This document shows positions 51,580 through 60,778 of a stretch of DNA of 64,000 nt, piece by piece. The notes below the pieces were generated by a model that was not told the origin of the DNA, did no database searches, and worked only from the letters and a program-made list of their open reading frames with translations. The stretch is from Oligoflexia bacterium (GTDB taxonomy: Bacteria > Bdellovibrionota > Bdellovibrionia > JABDDW01). The DNA lies in NCBI GenBank assembly GCA_016715815.1, contig JADJXN010000001.1, positions 504,001 to 568,000 of the forward strand, given 5' to 3'. The first letter of the stretch is position 1, and each line of letters starts with the position of its first letter. The position numbers and the translations under genes were made by a program.

Positions 51580-52074
51580 TTGAAGATTAAGATTGGAAAA
51601 ATTATTAGAGCAAAGGGCCTTCAAGGAAAATTGAAGGTCTTTTTTTTATCTGATGACCCAAGTTGGGTAACAAAACTAAAACATGTTTATCTAGGTAAAG
51701 AACATAAAAAAATTGATATCAACAGTGCTCAGCCCACAACAGATAAAAAACTATGGGACATATCTTTTCAGGGCGTTATTGATAGAGAAAAGGCTGAGAC
51801 TTTAAAAGGTGAGGAGATTTTTTTAGAGGAAGAATTTTTTAAATCAAGCAAAGGAGAAAACCTTTATCTGAGAGAGCTTATGGGTTTTTTAGTAAAAGAT
51901 AAAAACTTTGAGTTTGGTCAAATTATTGGTTTTGGCACAAATGGAGCTCAAGATTTAATTGAAGTTAAAAAAACAAGTGGGGAGATTACTTTAGTTCCAC
52001 TTGTGAAAGAGTTTATAGAAAAGATTGATATGAAAGAAAAAGTAATTTTTTTAGATTTACCTGAAGGGTTTTAA
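51580..52074 (+). CDS. rimM: Ribosome maturation factor RimM
   Basis: RimM helps 16S rRNA processing and 30S head assembly by binding S19. The 164-aa protein starts from a TTG (51580), one base after khpA, with KIGKIIRAKGLQGKLKVFFLSD; the PRC-barrel half carries LRELMGFLVKD and ends VPLVKEFIEKIDMKEKVIFLDLPEG. No alternative in-frame ATG lies near the start of homology. Confidence 0.9.
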   Translation: MKIKIGKIIRAKGLQGKLKVFFLSDDPSWVTKLKHVYLGKEHKKIDINSAQPTTDKKLWDISFQGVIDREKAETLKGEEIFLEEEFFKSSKGENLYLRELMGFLVKDKNFEFGQIIGFGTNGAQDLIEVKKTSGEITLVPLVKEFIEKIDMKEKVIFLDLPEGF

Positions 52075-52082
52075 ATTAAGCC

Positions 52083-53381
52083 ATGCGATTTGATGTTATA
52101 ACTATCTTTCCCAAAATGTTTGCATCCCCCTTTGAGCAAGGCCTTGTAGCCCAAGCCATCAAAGAGGGGAGAATTTCACTTAACACTTGGGATCCACGGG
52201 AATCAGCAAAAGATGTGCATAAATCTGTTGATGATAAACCCTATGGTGGAGGGGATGGTATGGTCATGCTTGCTGAAATTTTAAAGCTTACCCTAGATAA
52301 GATAAACTCAGAGACAAAAAATTTTAGCAAAAAAAAAGTGGTTTACTTAAGCCCCCAGGGCCAACTTTTAAATCAAAAAAAAGCAATTGAGTTAGCTCAG
52401 GATAATGAGCAAATTGTATTAATTTGTGGCCGCTACGGCGGTATTGATGAAAGGTTTATTCAAAAATACGTTGATGAAGAAATCTCTGTTGGTGATTATG
52501 TAGTCACCGGGGGAGAGCTCCCTGCCATGATACTTATTGATGCCGTTTCAAGATTTGTTCCTCAAACTTTAGGCAATGAACTTTCGCCAATAATGGAAAG
52601 TTTCCAAGACGGTCTTTTAGAGGAACCTTTATATGCAAAACCTAGAAATTTTGAAGGCCTTGAGGTGCCAGAGGTGTTGGTTTCAGGCCACCATGAAAAA
52701 ATAAAAAAATTTAAAGACATTCAAAGAATTAAGCGTACTTTTGAAAAAAGACCTGATTTGGCATCAAAAGCAAGTTTTGATAAAAATAATCTTAAAGAAG
52801 CTTTTAAAGAGCTAGATTTAAGAAAAAATGTGGCATTGGGCCTTGTACATTACCCAGTTTATAATAAAGCAGGCCAGGTAGTAGCTACAAATGTAACTAA
52901 CCTTGATATTCATGATATTGCTCGAGCTTGCAGAACTTTTGGCATTGATAATTATTATGTTATTACCCCAATGGAAGAGCAGCTTGCCTTTGTAGGTAGG
53001 GTTTTAGAACACTGGCAAACTGGCAAAGGGGAGCAGTATAACCCTGTTAGAAAAGATGCTCTTATTAACACAAAAGCCGCCACTAGTATTGAGGCCGCAA
53101 TTGAGAATTGGGGTGTTAAAAATACACAGTTGGTGGCGACCTCGGCAAGGGAAGTGGCAGGGCCAAAACCTATTAATTTTGAATCTATGCGTCAGCTTGC
53201 CATAAAAGAGCCTATTTTTCTGCTTTTTGGAACAGGTTATGGCCTTGAGAATGCCGTGGTTAGACGCTGTGACTACATTTTAGAGCCCATTAGGGGAAGA
53301 TCCCCAGACGGCTTTAGGCATTTAAGTGTTCGCTCGGCGGTGAGTATCGTACTTGACCGTTTGTTTGGGGGATGCTATTAA
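52083..53381 (+). CDS. trmD: TrmD fused to a second SPOUT methyltransferase domain
   Basis: TrmD makes m1G37 in tRNA. Residues 1 to about 235 are a complete TrmD: FDVITIFPKMF, the S-adenosylmethionine-knot segments LICGRYGGIDERF and VGDYVVTGGELPAM, and HHEKIKKF. Residues about 248-432 form a second SPOUT-like domain (VHYPVYNKAGQVVATNVTN; LLFGTGYGLENAVV; RSAVSIVLDRLFG), the SAM-dependent RNA methyltransferase family that is a separate gene after trmD in many deltaproteobacteria. The product of 432 aa is nearly twice normal TrmD. No frameshift or stop separates the halves. Target of the second domain is unknown. Confidence 0.93.
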   Translation: MRFDVITIFPKMFASPFEQGLVAQAIKEGRISLNTWDPRESAKDVHKSVDDKPYGGGDGMVMLAEILKLTLDKINSETKNFSKKKVVYLSPQGQLLNQKKAIELAQDNEQIVLICGRYGGIDERFIQKYVDEEISVGDYVVTGGELPAMILIDAVSRFVPQTLGNELSPIMESFQDGLLEEPLYAKPRNFEGLEVPEVLVSGHHEKIKKFKDIQRIKRTFEKRPDLASKASFDKNNLKEAFKELDLRKNVALGLVHYPVYNKAGQVVATNVTNLDIHDIARACRTFGIDNYYVITPMEEQLAFVGRVLEHWQTGKGEQYNPVRKDALINTKAATSIEAAIENWGVKNTQLVATSAREVAGPKPINFESMRQLAIKEPIFLLFGTGYGLENAVVRRCDYILEPIRGRSPDGFRHLSVRSAVSIVLDRLFGGCY

Positions 53382-53388
53382 AGTCCCC

Positions 53389-53769
53389 ATGGACTTAATA
53401 AGAAAACTCGTTGAAAAAAGATTTAAAAAAGCACCTATGGCAGAGTTCCGTCCAGGGGATACTGTTAAAGTGCATGTTAAAATAGCTGAAGGTGAAAAAG
53501 TACGCGTTCAGGTTTTTGAAGGCATGGTTATTATGCTTAAAAAAGGTGGACTAGACTCAAGCTTTACCGTTAGAAAAATGTCAAATGGTGTAGGTGTTGA
53601 GAGAACCTTCCCCTTCTATTCAAGTGCTATTGATCGTGTTGAAGTTTTATCTCGTGGTAATACACGTCGCTCAAGACTTTTCTATCTCAGGAATCTTGAA
53701 GGTAAAGCAGCGCGCGTTGATAGCGAGTTAGAATCTTCTGCAGCTGGGCAACAAGTAGCTGGCAATTAA
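53389..53769 (+). CDS. rplS: 50S ribosomal protein L19
   Basis: L19 lies at the subunit interface. The 126-aa product has FRPGDTVKVHVKIAEGEK, RVQVFEGMVI, VGVERTFPFYS and the RRSRLFYLRNLEGKAARV end. The ATG at 53389 (MDLIRKLVEKRF) is chosen over an upstream frame start at 53353 that would overlap trmD and add atypical residues. The C-terminal tail is slightly extended. Confidence 0.95.
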   Translation: MDLIRKLVEKRFKKAPMAEFRPGDTVKVHVKIAEGEKVRVQVFEGMVIMLKKGGLDSSFTVRKMSNGVGVERTFPFYSSAIDRVEVLSRGNTRRSRLFYLRNLEGKAARVDSELESSAAGQQVAGN

Positions 53770-53838
53770 TAAATAATTTTAATTAAGACTGACATACTAA
53801 AGTTAGACTAAAAAGAAGCTTAACCAGGGGTAATAATT

Positions 53839-54444
53839 ATGGGGGAGTTTGAGCTAGTTGATTGGAAGTCATTTGGCTATAAACTTGTAGCAGGGGTAGA
53901 TGAAGTTGGTAGAGGTTGTCTCGCGGGTCCGGTATATTCGGGAGCCGTCATTTTAGGTCCGGATTTCAAGCTCGATGGTGTTACAGATTCAAAATTATTA
54001 ACTCCCAAGGTGAGATCAGATCTTGCATCACAGATAAAAGAAAAGGCTCTTTGTTGGGCTATAGGCAGATGTGAGGTTTTAGAAATTGATAAAATTAATA
54101 TCTTAAAGGCAAGCCTGGTTTCCATGAAACGAGCTGTGGAGAATTTAAAAATTAAACCACAGCATGTATTGGTTGATGGAAGGCATGTTATAGACCTTTT
54201 AAATATTTCTCAAACAACCATTATTAAAGGTGATTTAAGATGCACACCAATTAGTTGTGCATCCATTATTGCAAAGGTAGCAAGAGATGAGTTTATGGAA
54301 AAACTTGAAGAACAATTCCCAGGCTATGAGCTCAAAGTCCACAAAGGATATGCTACAGCAAAGCACAGAGCCCTTATTCAACAATTGGGGCCATCAGAAA
54401 TTCACCGAAAAAGCTTCAGCGGAGTTAAAGAGTATCTTAAATAA
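53839..54444 (+). CDS. rnhB: Ribonuclease HII
   Basis: RNase HII cleaves the RNA strand of RNA-DNA hybrids and initiates ribonucleotide excision repair. The 201-aa protein has the type 2 signature AGVDEVGRGCLAGPV (DEG-D acid residues), DSKLL, VLVDGRHVI and IIAKVARDEFME. The 3' 95 bp or more is shared out of frame with yraN. It follows rplS by 69 bp, the usual rplS-rnhB-yraN order. Confidence 0.96.
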   Translation: MGEFELVDWKSFGYKLVAGVDEVGRGCLAGPVYSGAVILGPDFKLDGVTDSKLLTPKVRSDLASQIKEKALCWAIGRCEVLEIDKINILKASLVSMKRAVENLKIKPQHVLVDGRHVIDLLNISQTTIIKGDLRCTPISCASIIAKVARDEFMEKLEEQFPGYELKVHKGYATAKHRALIQQLGPSEIHRKSFSGVKEYLK

Positions 54445-54796
54445 CCAAGATTATTATTTAAGGGGAAAAGCTGGAGAGCAGTTTGTTACCACCTTTTTAG
54501 TCCAACGTGGTTTTAATATTTTCTCTCAAAATTTAAAGACTCCCTATGGAGAAATTGATCTTATAGTTACAAAAGACGCTACTTTATATATTTTTGAGAT
54601 TAAAACCAGAGCGGGAAGTTCTGTTTTTGTAAAAGAGCCAGTGATGTATTCTCAAAAGAAGAGATTAAAAAAAGCAGCAACCTGGGTATGGCAAAAAAAC
54701 AGGCAAAATTTTAAAAATATAAAGTGTTGCCTTGCGACTCTGACTCATGGCGGTATTAAATGGAAAAATTTGTCTTTGCTTTATGACAGCAATTAA
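54350..54796 (+). CDS. YraN/UPF0102 family nuclease-like protein
   Basis: The homology core (from about base 54459) reads GKAGEQFVTTFLVQRGF, YGEIDLI and IFEIKTRAGSSV, the PD-(D/E)xK-like G-E-x-D and E-x-K motifs of YraN, a family linked to Holliday-junction-type nucleases but not firmly assigned. No start codon occurs in frame after rnhB ends; the nearest are ATGs at 54350, 54326 and 54287, so at least 95 bp of coding is shared with rnhB. AAAGGA lies just before 54350; 54287 has a similarly plausible site. The chosen start is therefore tentative. Confidence 0.8.
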   Translation: MLQQSTEPLFNNWGHQKFTEKASAELKSILNNQDYYLRGKAGEQFVTTFLVQRGFNIFSQNLKTPYGEIDLIVTKDATLYIFEIKTRAGSSVFVKEPVMYSQKKRLKKAATWVWQKNRQNFKNIKCCLATLTHGGIKWKNLSLLYDSN

Positions 54797-54811
54797 GTTT
54801 TAAATCAATTA

Positions 54812-55261
54812 ATGAGAAAAATTAGCTTAAGTGTACTTATTTTAGCTCTTATATTTACTCAAAGTGCTAAGGCCGATTCTGGCAAAGAATTTTTTATGAG
54901 TGTTGTTTACGGCACATTAGCGGGTACTCTTGTGGGTGCTGCTACTTTGGCATTTACCACAAACCCTGGGGATAATTTAAATAATGTTGCAAGAGGTGCT
55001 AGCTACGGGTTGTATGCTGGAATTCTTTTAGGTCTATATATTAACTATGCGCTTAGTGAGCCTTCTGAAGAGGAAAAAAGTAAAACAGATGAGAATGGTA
55101 ACCCACCTCCTGAAGGAGACACATCTTTAGAAGATGAGGATGCTTATTTATTAAAGCCTGAAGTCAAATATAAACTCACATTTAAACCATACATGCTTTT
55201 AGAGAATAAAAATGATTTAGGGTTTGTAGCAGGAGCTCAACTTTTTGAAGTGAAGTTTTAA
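54812..55261 (+). CDS. Secreted/membrane protein of unknown function with glycine-zipper segment
   Basis: The 149-aa protein has a signal peptide (MRKISLSVLILALIFTQSAKA), a Gly/Ala-rich hydrophobic region (about 30-78: VYGTLAGTLVGAATLAF, GASYGLYAGILLGLYI) like glycine-zipper membrane proteins, an acidic linker rich in Glu/Asp (about 82-110) and a strand-like C-terminus (FVAGAQLFEVKF). No family recognised. It may be an outer-membrane-associated protein. It ends with a 4-bp overlap with the convergent lptD. Confidence 0.7.
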   Translation: MRKISLSVLILALIFTQSAKADSGKEFFMSVVYGTLAGTLVGAATLAFTTNPGDNLNNVARGASYGLYAGILLGLYINYALSEPSEEEKSKTDENGNPPPEGDTSLEDEDAYLLKPEVKYKLTFKPYMLLENKNDLGFVAGAQLFEVKF

Positions 55262-57567
55262 AACTCAATACTTCTACCTTCTCCAAAAAATATAGGTAGT
55301 GTCCAGCTGAAAGAAAATTCTCCACCAAACACTTTATTTAGGTAAAATCCGAATCCCCAGCACTTACCTGGTGGCTTAAGTAAACCACGTATAGAAAATG
55401 AGGTCGGGTTCCAACTGTTTATAATATCAAAATTAGTTGTGCCATTAAAGTTAAGATACTTTGTGGTGAAGTATGCAGATATGGAAGCAGTTTCAGACCT
55501 GGCACCAAAGATAAGTCTTGATAAAGAGGGGTCACTGTAGTTGGGTCTGATTTGAAATCCCTGTGAGTAACCTAATGAAAGACCATCACCTTTTCCGTTA
55601 TATAACCCCAAAGAGTAGCTATAAATTGTTTTTATCTCATACGGGTAATAGGAAATGTCTGATGAAAAGCTGAGATAATCTAAATTAAGTGCAAAATAAG
55701 ATTTTAGTTCCCCCCAAGGCTGTTTAATTGTGGGTCTAATAACATTATCACTGTCCGTATATAAATCTGGGAGTTTGGCGCTATACACATCATAGGTTTG
55801 AGAAAACTTATGGAAGATGATTTCTCTATACTGTAAACCCTCTTGGTTATGTTTTTTTCTAATAATTTTATTTGTAAGTGCATAGGTAATAACATTTTGA
55901 TCTACAAAACGGTCTTCGTAATCAAACTGTATGGTATCAAATTCAGTAACGGGTTGGCTACTTGTGTAGTTAGGGCTAAATGGCAGAGTTTGAGTCCCAA
56001 AAAAAGGGTGATCTTCCTGATAGAAGGAAGGGATAACACTGTAGTTAAGCTCTGGTACAATTTCATGCTTAAACTTTGTTGCATAGATATCAGAATTATC
56101 TTCCCCATAAATGCCACTAAGTCTGGTTTTTAAATTCAGTGATGTTCTTACAAACCGTCTTGAAGTGGTGGGTTTAGCGCTATAACCAAATTGATAAAAG
56201 ATTTCTTCATACTCAATTTGAGGTAAAACATCAAAGAGTTTGAAAATATTAAAAGCAAGGGCAAATGAGGGGCGAAATATAAGTCTTTGTCCTGCTCTAT
56301 ATTGACTAGTTTCTAAATCAAAGGTGGTTGCACTTTCACTTGGCCCGTAAAATGTTTTTCCACTATTTGTGAAGTTAACATAATCAAAATCTACACTTAA
56401 TAACCCAAAGCCTAGAAACTTCTGTGGTGAAATAGAATATTTTACCTCAGGCATTCTATGTATTGTTTGATCATTGGGACCTAGGGGGTCCACTTTAAGT
56501 AAGTTTTGGTAAATACTTACATCAATGGAGCTTTGAGTATTTTCAGTAATTTTAGAAAGATTAATTCTATTATCTAAAGCAGGCTCGTTGGCCCCAGAAA
56601 TGTCTTCACTAAAGTCATACAGATAGCGAGTATCGCTAACAAGATTTACTTTTGCATTGTGGCTAAATCCATCTGGAAGTTCTACGTGTTGCTTATATTT
56701 TATAGAAAACCTTTGAATATTAGGTTTCATTTCTCTGTTTGTACCAGAACCAGCATAGCGCTCATCTAGTCTTTTATAATCATCGGTGTCGCCAAAATAA
56801 CGATCATTTAAATAAGTACCTTTGAAAGAACCACTACTGTTAACATCTGAAACAAAACGATATTCTAAACCTGATTTAAAACCCCGCTTATCATAGTAAC
56901 TGGCATACAATGTGGCGTCTTTACTATCATCAATAGCCCAAAAATAACTTTCACCAAAAGAGCCTCCACCATTGCCTTTAATTTCAAGGTTTGGTGCAAG
57001 GAGTCCTGATTGACGTTTATTTTTTATTGGTATGGCAATCCAGGGTAACCATAAAACAGGAATGTTATAAATTTTTACTATCGGGTGAGTAATGTAGGCA
57101 TATCCGCCAAGGGTGGCATCAATGCTTTTACCTGAAAGTTTCCAGCTAGGAGGGCAATTAACACATGAAGTGTAGCTTGCCTTATCTGCTCTGAATTGTT
57201 CTTCGCCGGTTTTATAAATAACCTCACCTTCAATGGTTTCCTGTCCTGTTTGAATAAGACCATTATAAATAACGCCTTTTTTAGTATTAAAATTGTAATT
57301 CATTCTTTGTGCACGAATAAAATCTTTAGGAGTAATAAGTGTGACATTGCCTTGTGCAAAAACATCACTAGTTTTGTTATTAATTTTTGCTTTATCACAG
57401 GTAAGAATTTCTGAATCTCTAACGACTTTGACATTTCCTTCTAAATCAGCAGTGCCATCAGGGTTTGTATTGTAGCTGTCAGCATTTAAAATAATAGAAT
57501 TTTTCTGTGGCTGACCAAAGGCAATGCTTGCAATTAAAAAAAATATTTTAAAAATCAAATTCGTCAT
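55258..57567 (-). CDS. lptD: LPS-assembly protein LptD
   Basis: LptD is the outer-membrane barrel inserting lipopolysaccharide, with LptE. The 769-aa precursor has a signal peptide (MTNLIFKIFFLIASIAFG), an OstA/LptA-like jellyroll (about 25-135: ADLEGNVKVV, VFAQGNVTLI) and a large C-terminal barrel region (about 190-769) with LWLPWIAIPIKNKRQSGLLAPNL as the family junction. Ends in GRSIEF. Cysteines are at C-V-N-C in the jellyroll-barrel linker. It overlaps the MBL gene by 20 bp. No LptE is seen here. Confidence 0.92.
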   Translation of the reverse strand: MTNLIFKIFFLIASIAFGQPQKNSIILNADSYNTNPDGTADLEGNVKVVRDSEILTCDKAKINNKTSDVFAQGNVTLITPKDFIRAQRMNYNFNTKKGVIYNGLIQTGQETIEGEVIYKTGEEQFRADKASYTSCVNCPPSWKLSGKSIDATLGGYAYITHPIVKIYNIPVLWLPWIAIPIKNKRQSGLLAPNLEIKGNGGGSFGESYFWAIDDSKDATLYASYYDKRGFKSGLEYRFVSDVNSSGSFKGTYLNDRYFGDTDDYKRLDERYAGSGTNREMKPNIQRFSIKYKQHVELPDGFSHNAKVNLVSDTRYLYDFSEDISGANEPALDNRINLSKITENTQSSIDVSIYQNLLKVDPLGPNDQTIHRMPEVKYSISPQKFLGFGLLSVDFDYVNFTNSGKTFYGPSESATTFDLETSQYRAGQRLIFRPSFALAFNIFKLFDVLPQIEYEEIFYQFGYSAKPTTSRRFVRTSLNLKTRLSGIYGEDNSDIYATKFKHEIVPELNYSVIPSFYQEDHPFFGTQTLPFSPNYTSSQPVTEFDTIQFDYEDRFVDQNVITYALTNKIIRKKHNQEGLQYREIIFHKFSQTYDVYSAKLPDLYTDSDNVIRPTIKQPWGELKSYFALNLDYLSFSSDISYYPYEIKTIYSYSLGLYNGKGDGLSLGYSQGFQIRPNYSDPSLSRLIFGARSETASISAYFTTKYLNFNGTTNFDIINSWNPTSFSIRGLLKPPGKCWGFGFYLNKVFGGEFSFSWTLPIFFGEGRSIEF

Positions 57568-58315
57568 CTTGATGAAGAAGGTGAAGTCTTTGTGGGGCTA
57601 GTCTGTGAAATTCATCCATCAATTCCTCAAAAAAACGAGGTTTAAAATGTGCTATAAAAATAGGAACATTTTTATTTTTAAGCTTTTTCAAATCATTTAA
57701 AAGCTGTTCAATAGTATAGTGACCGCTTACCCTTGCTAGCCAATCAAAGGAGTTTGGAAAACTAATTTCAGTAAAAATAGCTTTTAAGTTTTTACAATCA
57801 TCAGCTATTTTCCACATCTCATCTGTGGGACCCGTGTCTCCGCTAAAAATGACCTGGCTTGTCCCACTATCAAGCAAATAGCCAATTGCATTGCCAGGGT
57901 GATTTACTCTAAAGTAAGTAATTTTTAAACCTTGGTGACTCAGAGTTTTCTCAATGGGGCAAAACTTAATGAGCGCTTTTGATTTGTTTTGGTCAACATA
58001 AATTTTAGAAAAGTCTGGCCAGATGATATCGTTAAGAATATGGCTATGAATACTTTCAAGAATTTCTTTTGTTGAACGTAAGTTAATGATGGCTCTTTCT
58101 GGGTAAAAAGTATTTTCAACTAAAAAACAAATGTCTTTAATATGATCAATGTGGGGATGGGTAATAAAAATATCTTCAACTTCACTTTGAAGCTTTGGAG
58201 ATAAAGCAGAGGCAATAGATCCTGCATCAATCAGAAAACGATTTTCTATCATGTAGCAAGAAGTTCTATAACCAGGGGCAACGCCTCCATGGCAACCTAA
58301 AACTTTAATCTTCAT
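57548..58315 (-). CDS. Metallo-beta-lactamase-fold hydrolase (class II cAMP phosphodiesterase-like)
   Basis: The 255-aa protein has the MBL metal motif THPHIDHIKD, IFSGDTGPTDEMW and a C-terminal FIAHFKPR, and starts KVLGCHGGVAPGYRTSCYMI, which resembles yeast PDE1-type class II cyclic nucleotide phosphodiesterases and RNase Z-like enzymes. Cyclic nucleotide hydrolysis is possible but unproven. It lies between rsmI and lptD (overlap of 20 bp with lptD, 32 bp from rsmI). Confidence 0.82.
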   Translation of the reverse strand: MKIKVLGCHGGVAPGYRTSCYMIENRFLIDAGSIASALSPKLQSEVEDIFITHPHIDHIKDICFLVENTFYPERAIINLRSTKEILESIHSHILNDIIWPDFSKIYVDQNKSKALIKFCPIEKTLSHQGLKITYFRVNHPGNAIGYLLDSGTSQVIFSGDTGPTDEMWKIADDCKNLKAIFTEISFPNSFDWLARVSGHYTIEQLLNDLKKLKNKNVPIFIAHFKPRFFEELMDEFHRLAPQRLHLLHQDDEFDF

Positions 58316-58347
58316 TACTTCATTTAGCCTGTGATTTCAAACTGTTG

Positions 58348-59226
58348 TCAAACTTTTTCAAGGAGTTTTTTTATTGTCACAATGAGACTATAAATTGATT
58401 TTCTACTCAGTTCTGACACAGGTAGCAAATTTTCTAAAATTTCTTGGGCTGAATACCCTGATTCTAAGAGTGTTTGAATTTGCGTTTTTGTTTCTATTTC
58501 TGCGAGCTTTGTTGGCTTTGGTGATTTTAAAATTAAAATAAATTCTCCACGTGGTTCAGTAATTTTAAAATGCTTAATTGCTTCAATAACTGTGAAGCAA
58601 AATGTCTCCTCATAGGGTTTTGTCAATTCCCGACAAACCATAATAGAAGTATTTTGGCCAAAAACTTCAGAGATATTTAAAAGTGAATCACGTAACCTAT
58701 GGGGAGCTTCATAAAAAACTATTTGATCAGCACTTTGCATGGTTTCTTTTAGCTTTTTTATTCTAGTAGACTGCCCACTTGGTAAAAAACCACCAAAATA
58801 AATACTTCCACCACCTAAGGCAGAAATACTTAAAGCTGCAGTTAAACTACTTACACCTGGAACAGGAATAACTTTAATATTATTTTCATAAGCCAGTTTT
58901 ATAACTTTAAAACCGGGGTCACTTATTTGAGGTGTACCAGCATCAGTTGTGAGGCCAACGCTTTTTCCATTTTGTATGAGTTCAATTATGCCCTTGGCAG
59001 AGGCTTTTTCATTATGTTCATGATAGGTGATTAGCTTTTTAACCAAGATGTCCGATTTTTGAAGCAATTGCTTTAAAACCCGTGTGTCCTCGCAGGCTAC
59101 AATATCGCAGTTTTGAAGGGTGTTTATGGCCCTATGTGTCCAATCTTGGATATTACCAATTGGGGTCGCTATGACGTAAAGTGCTGGCTCTAACTTATTA
59201 ATATTACTAACTATTTTATTTGCCAA
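58348..59226 (-). CDS. rsmI: 16S rRNA 2'-O-ribose C1402 methyltransferase
   Basis: RsmI methylates C1402 with RsmH. The 292-aa protein has the tetrapyrrole-methylase fold with YVIATPIGNIQDWTHRAI, VACEDTRV, GLTTDAGTPQISDPG, IPVPGVSSLTAALSISA and FYEAPHRL, all in family order. First of the rsmI-MBL-lptD run, divergent from the STAS gene. Confidence 0.94.
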   Translation of the reverse strand: MANKIVSNINKLEPALYVIATPIGNIQDWTHRAINTLQNCDIVACEDTRVLKQLLQKSDILVKKLITYHEHNEKASAKGIIELIQNGKSVGLTTDAGTPQISDPGFKVIKLAYENNIKVIPVPGVSSLTAALSISALGGGSIYFGGFLPSGQSTRIKKLKETMQSADQIVFYEAPHRLRDSLLNISEVFGQNTSIMVCRELTKPYEETFCFTVIEAIKHFKITEPRGEFILILKSPKPTKLAEIETKTQIQTLLESGYSAQEILENLLPVSELSRKSIYSLIVTIKKLLEKV

Positions 59227-59301
59227 TGAAACTACTCCTAAACATGGCTTGTCTCTTAGGGGTTTAATTTATAAAATATAGTTATTAGTGGGGAGGCTTG
59301 A

Positions 59302-59643
59302 ATGCAAGCTAAAATAAAAAAAACAGGTGATATAACTGTTGTGGAATTAAGCGGAAAGCTTGATTTTGAAACCGCAGAACCCTTTAGAGATACATGTTAC
59401 GATGTTTTATTAAATAACAAAGTGGTATTTAACTTAAAGGATCTTAGTTTTGTTGGATCAACTGGAATTGGAGTTTTTGTAAATACATTAAAAGAGTTTT
59501 CTCAAAAAAACCCAGTGCCCCCTAAGTTTTGTAATGTTAAGTCAGAATTTAAAAAAATATTTAACTCAGAGCAATCAGAGGAAGTCGTGAATCCATTTCA
59601 AGTTTTTGAAGACGAAAAAACAGCAATCAAAAGTTTTGACTAA
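59302..59643 (+). CDS. STAS-domain protein (anti-sigma-factor antagonist type)
   Basis: The 113-aa single-domain protein begins MQAKIKKTGDITVVELSGKLDFETAE and carries the phosphorylatable-type Ser motif LSFVGSTGIGVF. The fold is used by SpoIIAA-like antagonists in partner switching. No kinase or phosphatase is adjacent, so the partner is unknown. GGGGAGG lies before the ATG. It overlaps the convergent coiled-coil gene by 4 bp. Confidence 0.87.
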   Translation: MQAKIKKTGDITVVELSGKLDFETAEPFRDTCYDVLLNNKVVFNLKDLSFVGSTGIGVFVNTLKEFSQKNPVPPKFCNVKSEFKKIFNSEQSEEVVNPFQVFEDEKTAIKSFD

Positions 59644-60731
59644 AAATCCAAATCCCCATGTTCAGAGACCAGTTGTGGTAGAGGTGGAAGTTCAGTTTGC
59701 TTCTCTTTTCTAATAGGAGCAGAGTGTGAGCTGAGCTCATCAATAATAGCACTCCATTTGTGGTAAAACTCATTCCATTGTTCTTTTGATTTTATTTGGA
59801 CCTTGTCTTTTAAAGTACCACCTTGATTTTCTGGTTGGGGTTCAAGGGTTTGCTTTGATTTTACGACTAATGAATCAATAAGTTTATTTTCTCTTAATCT
59901 TTCAATTTCTTCTGTCATGATAGCACTCTTTTGAGAGTACTCATCTCTTTCTTGTCTTAGTTTTTCTTCTAAAATATGAATTTGTTTTTGAAGTTTTGGA
60001 ATTGCATCTGTTAATTCTTGATTTAGAGTTGCAAGACCCATTTCTTTTATTTGAGATTCTCTGAGCTGATTTTGAATAAGTAGGTTTTCATCACTTAAAA
60101 AGTCACTTTTCTTTTGTGAGTCGATCAGTTTTTCACCAATCTCCTTTAATTGGCTTGAAAGGCCGTTAAGCTTTTTTTCAAGTTCAACTACTTGAGTGCC
60201 ACGTTTTTCATATTCTTCTGATAAAAGTTGAAACTGTGAGTTGGCATGTTCCATTGCCGCTTCTGCTTGGCCCATCTTAATTGTTACATGGGTAAAAGCT
60301 TCTTGGTGAGCATCTACTGATGCTCTCATAGCTTGATTTTCAATATTTAAATCTTGAATTAGTTTTTTAGTATTTTCTAGATCAATGCGTGTTAGTTGTA
60401 AATTATCCTTAATGATCTGGTCTCCCATAAGGGCTGTGTTGTAAATGCTTCGTACTTTTGCTTTGTAAACATCAAAGCGATTAATTTTCTTAATTAAACT
60501 TTCACTAAAATTTACTAGCTCCAAATACTTTGAATATATTTCTGCTGCTTGTATTTCAGCAGCTTTTCTTTCATCTATGGCTGTTTGATATAAAATAAAA
60601 TCTACAGTTCTTGGATTTTGCTGGCCATTTTTTGTATTTTGGTTTGATTGATCTGATTTTTGCATCATGCTTTCTACATTTTTTTGAAGTAAAAAGTCAG
60701 GTGGTGCAGGCATTTTGGGGATTTTCTTCAT
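59640..60731 (-). CDS. Long coiled-coil protein of unknown function
   Basis: The 363-aa protein has a disordered N-terminus rich in Gln/Asn/Lys (about 15-45), a long coiled coil (about 55-290) with heptads such as QLKEIGEKLIDSQKKSDFLSD, and a charged C-terminal tail with TELPPLPQLVSEHGDLDF. No membrane segment, signal peptide or enzymatic motif. AAGGAGG 9 bp before the ATG gives a strong start. Such proteins act as polar or cytoskeletal scaffolds elsewhere, but no function is assigned here. Confidence 0.7.
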   Translation of the reverse strand: MKKIPKMPAPPDFLLQKNVESMMQKSDQSNQNTKNGQQNPRTVDFILYQTAIDERKAAEIQAAEIYSKYLELVNFSESLIKKINRFDVYKAKVRSIYNTALMGDQIIKDNLQLTRIDLENTKKLIQDLNIENQAMRASVDAHQEAFTHVTIKMGQAEAAMEHANSQFQLLSEEYEKRGTQVVELEKKLNGLSSQLKEIGEKLIDSQKKSDFLSDENLLIQNQLRESQIKEMGLATLNQELTDAIPKLQKQIHILEEKLRQERDEYSQKSAIMTEEIERLRENKLIDSLVVKSKQTLEPQPENQGGTLKDKVQIKSKEQWNEFYHKWSAIIDELSSHSAPIRKEKQTELPPLPQLVSEHGDLDF

Positions 60732-60778
60732 CTTTTACCCTCCTCCTTGAAGGCTTGTAACTTAGAGTATCAAATCTA

